Positions 25,074 through 32,283 of a DNA stretch of 64,000 nucleotides are shown piece by piece. A program made the translations under genes and the position numbers. The notes under the pieces are model-generated. The model was not told the DNA's origin and made no database searches. It worked only from the letters and a program-made list of their open reading frames with translations. Source of the stretch: Algoriphagus pacificus (GTDB taxonomy: Bacteria > Bacteroidota > Bacteroidia > Cytophagales > Cyclobacteriaceae); assembly GCF_017254845.1 (NCBI RefSeq), contig NZ_JAFKCU010000004.1, positions 124,001 to 188,000 of the forward strand. Reading direction: 5' to 3'. Numbering within the stretch: position 1 is the first letter of the stretch; the number at the start of each line of letters is the position of its first letter.

Positions 25074-26960
25074 ATGTCAACAGCATCTGTCGCAAACCAT
25101 GATGTAGCTCACGATGATCACCACGATCACGAGCATCATGATAATTTTGTAACGAAATATTTATTTACTACTGATCATAAAATGATCGGTAAGCAGTTCT
25201 TGGTAACAGGTATTTTCTGGGCAATTATCGGTGGGTTCCTTTCCATCTTGTTCAGATTGCAACTTGGTTTCCCAGATATGAGTCTTGAATTCCTTCGTCC
25301 ACTTTTGGGCGGATGGTTAGATGAAGCTGGTAAGTTGGATCCAACATTCTATTTGGCTTTAGTAACAATGCACGGTACCATCATGGTATTCTTCGTATTG
25401 ACTGCCGGATTGAGTGGTACGTTCTCCAACTTCCTAATTCCATTGCAAATTGGTGCTAGGGATATGGCTTCAGGATTTATGAACATGCTTTCCTATTGGT
25501 TCTTCTTCCTTTCAGGAGTTATTATGTTCATCTCTTTATTCATTCCTACTGGTCCTGCCGGTGGTGGTTGGGTAGTTTATCCTCCTCTATCTGCTCTGGA
25601 GCAAGCAATTCCTGGTTCAGGATTAGGGATGACCTTGTGGTTGGTTGCTATGACCTGTTTTATTGCATCTTCCCTTTTAGGAGGTATCAACTACATTACG
25701 ACTGTAATTAACCTTAGAACAAAAGGGATGTCTTTCTCTAGACTTCCTTTGACAATCTGGGCATTCTTCTTGACTGCTGTGATTGGCTTACTTTCTTTCC
25801 CTGTTTTAGTTGCAGCGGCTCTTCTTTTGATTTTCGATAGAAGCTTTGGTACTTCATTCTACCTTGCTGATATCTATATTAATGGTGAAGCTCTTCCAAA
25901 CACTGGAGGTAGCCCAGTTCTTTACCAGCACTTGTTCTGGTTCTTAGGACACCCTGAAGTTTACATTGTATTGCTTCCTGCTTTAGGTATTACTTCTGAA
26001 GTAATTGCCACAAACTCAAGAAAGCCAATCTTTGGATATAAAGCGATGATCATTTCCATGTTGGGAATTACCATCCTTTCATTCATTGTTTGGGCACACC
26101 ACATGTTCGTATCAGGTATGAACCCATTCTTGGGATCTATCTTCATGTTCTTGACTTTGATCATTGCGGTTCCATCTGCTGTAAAAGTATTTAACTACCT
26201 AACCACACTTTGGAGAGGTAACTTGATCTTTACACCTGCGATGTTGTTCTCAATTGGTTTGGTGTCCTTCTTTATCTCTGGTGGATTAACAGGTATTTTC
26301 CTTGGTAACTCCGCTATTGATATTCAATTACACGATACTTATTTCGTAGTAGCTCACTTCCATTTGGTAATGGGTTCTGCTTCATTCTTCGGTCTTTTGG
26401 CTGGTGTATATCACTGGTTCCCTAAGATGTTTGGAAGAATGATGGATGCGAAACTTGGATACGTCCACTTCTGGTTGACATTCATTGGAGTTTACATGGT
26501 ATTCTTCCCAATGCACTACATCGGTATTGCTGGTTTCCCAAGAAGATATTACTCTTGGACTAACTTCGAGTTTGCCAATATGTATACTGATTTGAACATG
26601 TTTGTATCTGCTGCTGCTATTATAACATTTGCTGCTCAGTTTATCTTCTTGTTCAACTTCTTCTACAGCATGTACAGAGGCCGTAAAGCTACACTGAACC
26701 CATGGAGATCAAATACATTGGAGTGGACTACTCCATTGCATCCAGGACATGGTAACTGGCCAGGTGAAATTCCTGCAGTTTACAGATGGCCTTATGACTA
26801 CTCTAAGCCGGGTGCTGCTGAAGACTTTATTCCTCAGACAGTTCCACTTTCAGCAACGCCAGAATCAAACCTTCCTCACGAGCAGGAGCAGGTAAAACTT
26901 GAAATGGAGATTATGAAGGAAGAGGCTGAGGTTTTGGTTGCAAATGAATCAAAGCATTGA
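25074..26960 (+). CDS. coxA: Cytochrome c oxidase subunit I (A1-type haem-copper oxidase)
   Basis: A 628-residue catalytic subunit with about twelve helices. H100 in TMHGTIMVFF is a low-spin haem ligand. GHPEVYIVLLPALG carries CuB ligand H293, proton-channel E295 and cross-linked Y297, and WAHHMFV gives CuB ligands H342/H343. VAHFHLVMG holds the haem a3 and second low-spin haem histidines. The HPEVY motif with Glu marks an A1-type oxidase that reduces O2 to water and pumps protons. The N-terminus is unusually His/Asp-rich (HDDHHDHEHHDN, residues 13-24), possibly metal binding. Its 3' end overlaps ctaA by 17 bases. Confidence 0.97.
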   Translation: MSTASVANHDVAHDDHHDHEHHDNFVTKYLFTTDHKMIGKQFLVTGIFWAIIGGFLSILFRLQLGFPDMSLEFLRPLLGGWLDEAGKLDPTFYLALVTMHGTIMVFFVLTAGLSGTFSNFLIPLQIGARDMASGFMNMLSYWFFFLSGVIMFISLFIPTGPAGGGWVVYPPLSALEQAIPGSGLGMTLWLVAMTCFIASSLLGGINYITTVINLRTKGMSFSRLPLTIWAFFLTAVIGLLSFPVLVAAALLLIFDRSFGTSFYLADIYINGEALPNTGGSPVLYQHLFWFLGHPEVYIVLLPALGITSEVIATNSRKPIFGYKAMIISMLGITILSFIVWAHHMFVSGMNPFLGSIFMFLTLIIAVPSAVKVFNYLTTLWRGNLIFTPAMLFSIGLVSFFISGGLTGIFLGNSAIDIQLHDTYFVVAHFHLVMGSASFFGLLAGVYHWFPKMFGRMMDAKLGYVHFWLTFIGVYMVFFPMHYIGIAGFPRRYYSWTNFEFANMYTDLNMFVSAAAIITFAAQFIFLFNFFYSMYRGRKATLNPWRSNTLEWTTPLHPGHGNWPGEIPAVYRWPYDYSKPGAAEDFIPQTVPLSATPESNLPHEQEQVKLEMEIMKEEAEVLVANESKH

Positions 26961-28014
26961 TAAAAAGATAAGCAGCTTTCGCAGAGTTAGTTTTCTCACT
27001 GTGATAGCTGTTTATTTTCTGATATTGGTAGGAGGGATAGTCAGAACTACTGGTTCTGGAATGGGCTGTCCCGATTGGCCAAAATGTTTTGGAAGTGTAG
27101 TACCTCCCACAAGTGTGGAACAACTTCCAGACAACTATCAGGAAATTTACCTAGAAAAGAGAATTGCCAAAAACGAAAGGTTTGTGGCTACCCTTGAAAA
27201 ACTTGGATTTGCTGAAACAGCAGCTGCGATTGCAAACGACAAATCAATTCTGATAGAACAGGAATTCAATCCATTGAAAACATGGATTGAATATGTGAAT
27301 CGATTGATTGGAGTACTGATTGGTTTCTTTATCATCCTTACAGTTTGGAAGTCATTTCCACTTTGGAAAGTCGATAAAGTTCTTCCGATTCTTGCAGTAG
27401 CTTCGCTGATTCTGGTTTTGTTCCAAGGTTGGATTGGATCTTTGGTAGTATCTACCAATCTTCTTCATTGGATGATTACATTTCACATGATGCTTGCAAT
27501 ACTTCAAGTTATCATGCTGATTTATCTCTATCATCGATCAGGAAGATTTCTTCAATCCAAAGGTGTCAAGATGGATGTTCCTTCCAAAATCGAATGGCTT
27601 TTAATAGCAGCTTTGTTTCTAATGATCATTCAAATCGTTTTGGGAACACAGGTTCGGGAAGAAATAGACCAAATCTCTTTTGCACTAGGTAATATGTTGA
27701 GGGGAGAATGGATAGAAAGAATAGGTTTACCTTTTCTAATCCACAGATCTTACTCACTCATCTTGTTGGGAGTTCATGTTTTGTATTTCTTTTGGGCATT
27801 TAAATACACCCTTCGAAAATCTAGCATAAATTATTGGTCTCAGCTGTTGATGATTTTGGTGATTATTGAGATCGCCACTGGAATGGGAATGGCATATTTT
27901 GCAATTCCGGCATTTCTTCAACCTATCCACTTGGTGATAGGAACACTTATCGTAGGAATTCAGTTTTTACTGATCTTACAATTGCGAGAGCAAAAACAAT
28001 TTCGATTAAAGTAA
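26944..28014 (+). CDS. ctaA: Haem A synthase
   Basis: A 356-residue protein with eight predicted helices in two four-helix halves, from the ATG at 26944 (an in-frame TTG lies 6 bases earlier). It carries RTTGSGMGCPDWPKCFG after helix 1, with a cysteine pair. The conserved Glu/His sites are EYVNRLIG and HMMLAILQ in the first half and HRSYSLILLGVH and HLVIG in the second. It oxidises the haem O methyl group to give haem A for CoxA. The gene starts inside the end of coxA, so synthesis is coupled to the subunit that needs the cofactor. Confidence 0.93.
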   Translation: MNQSIDKKISSFRRVSFLTVIAVYFLILVGGIVRTTGSGMGCPDWPKCFGSVVPPTSVEQLPDNYQEIYLEKRIAKNERFVATLEKLGFAETAAAIANDKSILIEQEFNPLKTWIEYVNRLIGVLIGFFIILTVWKSFPLWKVDKVLPILAVASLILVLFQGWIGSLVVSTNLLHWMITFHMMLAILQVIMLIYLYHRSGRFLQSKGVKMDVPSKIEWLLIAALFLMIIQIVLGTQVREEIDQISFALGNMLRGEWIERIGLPFLIHRSYSLILLGVHVLYFFWAFKYTLRKSSINYWSQLLMILVIIEIATGMGMAYFAIPAFLQPIHLVIGTLIVGIQFLLILQLREQKQFRLK

Positions 28015-28021
28015 ATTGAAA

Positions 28022-28927
28022 ATGAGGACAGTTGAAGTAACTGACCATAGTATTTACCACTTGGTTATCACTAGAGTAAGAGTCTATTCTGATTTGTTAA
28101 AACTCAGATTGTCTGCCCTAGTTACATTTTCTGCTGTATTTGGTTTCATCTTGGGTGATTCAGGTACTTCATTTGGTTGGTCTGGATTCCTTGGATTGGC
28201 ACTTGGAGGATTCCTGATCAGTGGTGCCTCAGGCGCTGCAAATGAAATCATGGAGAGAGACTTGGATAAGTTGATGAAGCGGACAGAAAACCGCCCACTT
28301 CCTTTACAATTGATCTCCTTAGTAGAAGCATATTGGTTTACTTTCTTGGTTGCATTTACTGGAATTGCATTGCTTTGGATTTTCACCAATCCATTGACAA
28401 CCTGGTTAGGTGTGCTAAGCATGGTTCTCTATGTATTTGTATATACTCCTCTGAAAAGAGTTGGTCCGATAGCAGTTTTTGTAGGAGCTATTCCAGGAGC
28501 AATGCCTCCCTTGTTGGGATGGACAGCTGCAACTGGCTCAATATCTTATGAGGCGCTAATCATCTTTGGTATCCAGTTCATTTGGCAATTTCCTCACTTC
28601 TGGGCTATCGCCTGGGTAAGTGATGAGGATTATAAAAAGGCAGGTTTTAAGCTCTTGCCTAGTGGGGGAGGAAAGGATTTGAATACAGCCATTCAAATCA
28701 TGATTTATACGCTGTTTCTACTTCCTTTGGGATTGCTTCCTAGTTATTTTGGATTAACTGGACTCAATTCTGCAATAGTAGCTACAATTTGCGGCGTGTT
28801 GTTTTTGGCGCAGACATTCTCTTTGATGAGAGACTGTTCCAGAAAATCAGCGCTTAAAATCATGTTTGGTTCATTCTTATACTTGCCAATCGTTCAGATC
28901 GCGTATTTACTTGATAAATTACCCTAA
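28022..28927 (+). CDS. ctaB: Protohaem IX farnesyltransferase (haem O synthase)
   Basis: A 301-residue UbiA-family prenyltransferase from the ATG at 28022. The farnesyl-diphosphate motif NEIMERDLDKLMKRTENRPLP lies near residues 75-95, and the second Asp-rich loop WAIAWVSDEDYKKAGFK near 195. There are about nine hydrophobic segments. It attaches farnesyl to haem B, the step before CtaA. It starts 7 bases after ctaA and ends two bases before the first subunit III gene. Confidence 0.95.
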   Translation: MRTVEVTDHSIYHLVITRVRVYSDLLKLRLSALVTFSAVFGFILGDSGTSFGWSGFLGLALGGFLISGASGAANEIMERDLDKLMKRTENRPLPLQLISLVEAYWFTFLVAFTGIALLWIFTNPLTTWLGVLSMVLYVFVYTPLKRVGPIAVFVGAIPGAMPPLLGWTAATGSISYEALIIFGIQFIWQFPHFWAIAWVSDEDYKKAGFKLLPSGGGKDLNTAIQIMIYTLFLLPLGLLPSYFGLTGLNSAIVATICGVLFLAQTFSLMRDCSRKSALKIMFGSFLYLPIVQIAYLLDKLP

Positions 28928-28929
28928 TT

Positions 28930-29511
28930 ATGGAGAAAGAACTCAAGTATGTTGATTTAGTGGAGCAACCGATCTCCATGCACCCTAAGAAATTTGCCCT
29001 TTGGCTTTTTATGGTGACTGTGGTGATGATCTTTGCTGCGATGACTTCTGCTTACATTGTAAGACAGTCAGAAGGAAACTGGTTAGAGTACGATCTTCCT
29101 CAAATATTTTGGCTGACTTCAGGTATTGTAATTTTAAGCAGTGCGTTTTTGCAGTTTGGCTATGCATCTGCTAAAAAAGATAATTTGACAGGATTGAAAA
29201 TAGGTCTAGCAGGAGCTGTTATCCTAGGGATTTTATTTCTGGTTGGGCAATGGTATTCCTGGGTAGCCTTGGTAGATGAGGAAGTATTCTTTGTAGGAAA
29301 CCCATCTGGTTCATTTCTATACGTGTTTACGGGATTACACGCCTTACACTTAATCAGTGGTGTGATATTTCTGATTATTGTATTAATTTCGAGTTTCAGA
29401 TACCAAATCCATTCCAAGGCCATGGTCAGAATGGAAATGGCAACGACCTACTGGCATTTTCTGGGAGGTCTTTGGCTTTATCTGTTTATGTTCTTGCTTT
29501 TAAATCATTAA
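28930..29511 (+). CDS. Cytochrome c oxidase subunit III-like protein (first copy)
   Basis: A 193-residue protein with five hydrophobic segments. Subunit III features include a helix with SGSFLYVFTGLHALHLISGV and a C-terminal TTYWHFLGGLWLYLFMFL (WHFLG resembles the WHF(V/L)D block). The N-terminal MHPKKFALWLFMVTVVMIFAAMTSAYIVR matches the shorter subunit III type. It is one of two tandem subunit III genes, and the other follows 27 bases later. Subunit III stabilises the oxidase and supports proton uptake. The two may form a split or heterodimeric subunit. Confidence 0.88.
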   Translation: MEKELKYVDLVEQPISMHPKKFALWLFMVTVVMIFAAMTSAYIVRQSEGNWLEYDLPQIFWLTSGIVILSSAFLQFGYASAKKDNLTGLKIGLAGAVILGILFLVGQWYSWVALVDEEVFFVGNPSGSFLYVFTGLHALHLISGVIFLIIVLISSFRYQIHSKAMVRMEMATTYWHFLGGLWLYLFMFLLLNH

Positions 29512-29538
29512 AATAAAACTAGTACAAACCAATAATTT

Positions 29539-30315
29539 ATGTCTGCGCATTCTACTGCTATAGGAGTAAGCTCAAAAAGAGGCATTTGGGGAGGTGGTAA
29601 TGAACCTCTAAAAGCCAGCTATGGAAAACTCATGATGTGGTTTTTCCTACTCTCCGACATTTTCACTTTTGCTGCTTTCTTGATCACTTATCTCTCAATC
29701 AGAGTAAGTTATCCAGCTTATGCCGGTCCTGCCGGAGATTTTGTTGGTTCTAATGAATATTGGCCAGTTCCTGAATTGGTATTTGATGCTATTCCATTTG
29801 TGCATGGTATTCATGCTCCTTTGGTTTTCGTTGGTATCATGACATTTATTTTGATCTCTTCATCTGTTACAATGGTATTGGCAGTGGAAGCTGGTCATAG
29901 AAATGACAGAAATGATGTAGTGAAATGGTTACTTTGGACTATCCTCGGAGGTGCAACTTTCTTAGGTTGTCAAGCATGGGAATGGAATCACTTCATTCAC
30001 GGCACTGATGGAGGTAGCACTTTGACTTACATTAATTCAATGAATACCCTTGTTACCGAATTGGTACATGGCGCTAACTTGAATGTAAACGAATACGGTC
30101 CTGCATCTTTTGCACAATTATTCTTCTTCATCACAGGATTCCACGGATTCCACGTGACTATTGGGGTCTTCTTATTGTTCCTTTGCTTCTATCAGGCGGC
30201 AGTAGGTATTTATGACAGAAGAGGTCATTATGAAATGGTTGAAAAAATCGGTTTGTACTGGCACTTTGTAGACCTTGTTTGGGTATTTGTGTTTACCTTA
30301 TTCTATCTGATCTAA
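29539..30315 (+). CDS. coxC: Cytochrome c oxidase subunit III (second, longer copy)
   Basis: A 258-residue protein with about six hydrophobic segments. KLMMWFFLLSDIFTFAAFL is the start of the bundle, FFITGFHGFHVTIGVFLL holds the subunit III His pair, and YWHFVDLVWVFVFTLFYL is the classical C-terminal signature. It matches canonical CoxC better than the shorter copy before it. A Gly-rich N-terminus (GIWGGGNEPLKASYG) precedes the first span. It ends 18 bases before the subunit IV gene. Confidence 0.93.
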   Translation: MSAHSTAIGVSSKRGIWGGGNEPLKASYGKLMMWFFLLSDIFTFAAFLITYLSIRVSYPAYAGPAGDFVGSNEYWPVPELVFDAIPFVHGIHAPLVFVGIMTFILISSSVTMVLAVEAGHRNDRNDVVKWLLWTILGGATFLGCQAWEWNHFIHGTDGGSTLTYINSMNTLVTELVHGANLNVNEYGPASFAQLFFFITGFHGFHVTIGVFLLFLCFYQAAVGIYDRRGHYEMVEKIGLYWHFVDLVWVFVFTLFYLI

Positions 30316-30333
30316 GCTTTAAATTTTCGAGAT

Positions 30334-30663
30334 ATGGAAATTCAACAAAATAAATCAACTCTTGAAGTTCATCCACGGAACGAAGAGAAAATCAAGAAAA
30401 TCTGGAAAACTGCCGGAATTCTTTTGGCTATTACGGTAGCAGAATTCATCATGGCATTTACCATGGAAAGAGGCTTGCTATTATATTTCCTTTTCATTGC
30501 TTTGACAATTTGGAAAGCCAGATATATCATGTTGGAATTTATGCACCTGGGTGATGAAGTGAAACCTTTATTTTACTCTATCATCGTGCCTTTGATCTTT
30601 TTAGTGTGGTTATTGATTGCACTCGCAAAAGAAGGATCTGAAATTTTCATGATGCGCTGGTAA
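30334..30663 (+). CDS. Cytochrome c oxidase subunit IV-like protein
   Basis: A 109-residue protein with three hydrophobic segments (about 28-44, 48-63, 82-98) of the bacterial CoxD/subunit IV family. The block TIWKARYIMLEFMHLGDEVKP is typical. It has no cofactor and probably helps assembly or stability of the oxidase. It is the last gene before a strong terminator and the apparent end of the core act-cox transcript. Confidence 0.88.
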   Translation: MEIQQNKSTLEVHPRNEEKIKKIWKTAGILLAITVAEFIMAFTMERGLLLYFLFIALTIWKARYIMLEFMHLGDEVKPLFYSIIVPLIFLVWLLIALAKEGSEIFMMRW

Positions 30664-30688
30664 GAGAAAAAAAAACTAAAAAAAGATA

Positions 30689-30720
30689 GGTTGAAGAGAG
30701 ACACTTCAACCTTCTTTTTT
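30689..30720 (+). terminator. Rho-independent terminator after the subunit IV gene
   Basis: GGTTGAAG (30689-30696) pairs with CTTCAACC (30704-30711) around AGAGACA, then TTCTTTTTT. The sco gene starts only 15 bases later without a recognisable promoter, so this is probably a partial terminator that lowers expression of the assembly genes. Confidence 0.85.
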
Positions 30721-30734
30721 GTTAAGTAAAAACT

Positions 30735-31403
30735 ATGAGAGGAATTAGGATTTTGCAGGGCATGGTTTTGGTCTGCATTCTATTGATACCGGTTTTAATA
30801 TTTATGTTCCTGAGGGGATTTGGTTCTAATACCTACGATATCCCGATCTATTATGAACATGGAACCAATAATCCGTTTAAAGCTTGTCCAATTGGAGACA
30901 CTACTCAGCATTACATTCCTGATTTCACTTTTGTGAATCAAGAGGGGCAGCCTGCAGGGAAGGAAGACATGGAAGGAAAAATTACTATTGTTGATTTCTT
31001 CTTTACCTCCTGTCCAAGTATATGTCCCGTGATGTCTGAAGAAATGGAGCGCGTCAATGATATGTTCAGGGATGAGCCAAGAGTCCAAATACTTTCAATC
31101 AGTATCGATCCTGAGTTTGATACTCCTGAAATCCTTAAAAAATATGCTGAGGAGCACGGTGCTGAACCAGGGAAATGGGATTTCCTATCTGGAGGAAAAT
31201 TGGAAACATATGAATTGGCGAGGTGTGGATTTGTTCTTCCTACTTTAGACGGAAATGGAATTCCTGATGATTTTGTTCACAGTGATAAATTTACCTTAGT
31301 AGATGAACAAGGAAGAATCAGAGGGTATTACAGCGGAACTACCAGAGAAGATGTCGATTTATTAATTTTGGAAACAAAAATCTTATTACATGGAAATGAG
31401 TAA
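30735..31403 (+). CDS. SCO1/SenC-family copper chaperone
   Basis: A 222-residue protein anchored by one N-terminal helix (~8-27) with a thioredoxin-like periplasmic domain. The copper-binding residues of Sco proteins are all present: C93 and C97 in TSCPSICPVM, and H182 in DFVHSDKF. It delivers copper to, or reduces, the CuA site of CoxB. Two further cysteines (C51, C164) lie outside the site. It follows the oxidase genes after a terminator and overlaps the next gene by 14 bases. Confidence 0.93.
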   Translation: MRGIRILQGMVLVCILLIPVLIFMFLRGFGSNTYDIPIYYEHGTNNPFKACPIGDTTQHYIPDFTFVNQEGQPAGKEDMEGKITIVDFFFTSCPSICPVMSEEMERVNDMFRDEPRVQILSISIDPEFDTPEILKKYAEEHGAEPGKWDFLSGGKLETYELARCGFVLPTLDGNGIPDDFVHSDKFTLVDEQGRIRGYYSGTTREDVDLLILETKILLHGNE

Positions 31404-31944
31404 GCCAACTCTTTTGGAAAATGAGAGGAAAGTAAAAAGCTGGATTATCGCTATTTCAGTAATAATCCCGATTGCTGTTGCGGTATTGCTATTTATGCCG
31501 GCTAAAGTTAATGTGGGGAGTGATTGGGTTTATTTCCTTCCACATCTCAATGCAGTTATTAATTCTGCTGCTACTATCGCATTACTTTGTGGATTGTATT
31601 TTATTAAAACAGATAATATTCCTTACCACAAAGCTTCAATGAGTGTTGCATTTGTGCTTGGAGCTATATTCCTGGTTTCCTATGTGATTTACCATGGAGC
31701 AGCAGATAGCACCAGTTTTGGTGGAGAAGGCTGGATTAGACCTGTTTACTATGTGCTTTTGCTGACACATATTGCATTTGCAGCAATCGCTTTATTTCCG
31801 ATTTTATTCGCTTATTATTATGGATATACTGATCAGCGTGTAAAACACAGAAAGCTTGTTAAATTTGCATATCCAATTTGGTTGTATGTGACAGTTACAG
31901 GAGTAATTGTGTACCTGTTGATCAGCCCATATTACGTGCATTAA
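31390..31944 (+). CDS. DUF420-family membrane protein
   Basis: A 184-residue protein with five hydrophobic segments. The pattern HLNAVINSAATIALLCG, HKASMSVAFVLGAIFLVSYV and YVLLLTHIAFAAIALFPI, with conserved His in consecutive helices, matches DUF420 (CtaM/YozB-like) proteins found near oxidase genes and needed for oxidase assembly in Bacillus. The His residues suggest haem or copper handling; this is inference. It starts within sco; ATGs occur at 31390 and 31396 and either may be used. Confidence 0.85.
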   Translation: MEMSKPTLLENERKVKSWIIAISVIIPIAVAVLLFMPAKVNVGSDWVYFLPHLNAVINSAATIALLCGLYFIKTDNIPYHKASMSVAFVLGAIFLVSYVIYHGAADSTSFGGEGWIRPVYYVLLLTHIAFAAIALFPILFAYYYGYTDQRVKHRKLVKFAYPIWLYVTVTGVIVYLLISPYYVH

Positions 31945-31975
31945 ACTACTGACGTTAAGATCCGTAGATTACCAT

Positions 31976-32227
31976 ATGAATCGATTAATAAGAATTGCTT
32001 TAGTCTTTGCATTTTTCCTGTTTAGCCAGGTAAATACATTTGCACAATGTGCGATGTGTAGAGCCTCTGTGGAAAACAATGTGGCAAATGGAGAAACGAG
32101 TATCGGAGCTGGGTTGAATGCCGGGATTCTCTATTTGTTTGTTATGCCTTACCTAATGGCCATGGTAATTGGTTTCTTTTGGTACCGGGCAGCAAAGAAA
32201 AAGAAAGCTAAATTTTCAATTCAATGA
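31976..32227 (+). CDS. Small CxxC membrane protein of the oxidase locus, unknown function
   Basis: An 83-residue protein: a signal peptide (RIALVFAFFLFSQVNTFAQ), then immediately QCAMCRAS with a CxxC pair at the expected mature N-terminus. A Gly-rich stretch, one transmembrane helix (~50-68) and a basic tail (RAAKKKKAKF) follow. The CxxC lacks the His of a haem site. Similar short QCAMCR proteins occur near oxidase assembly genes in other Bacteroidota, to my recollection. Placement after sco and the DUF420 gene suggests a role in copper or thiol chemistry during CuA assembly. It ends just before a terminator. Confidence 0.75.
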   Translation: MNRLIRIALVFAFFLFSQVNTFAQCAMCRASVENNVANGETSIGAGLNAGILYLFVMPYLMAMVIGFFWYRAAKKKKAKFSIQ

Positions 32228-32235
32228 AATCTCTT

Positions 32236-32270
32236 AAAAAGCAAAGTTTGATACAGGCTTTGCTTTTTTT
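32236..32270 (+). terminator. Rho-independent terminator closing the sco cluster
   Basis: AAAAAGCAAAG (32236-32246) pairs with CTTTGCTTTTT (32258-32268) around an 11-base loop, within a T-rich tail. It separates the respiratory block from the histidine kinase, whose ATG is 14 bases further on. Confidence 0.85.
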
Positions 32271-32283
32271 ATTTTTAGCCTAA

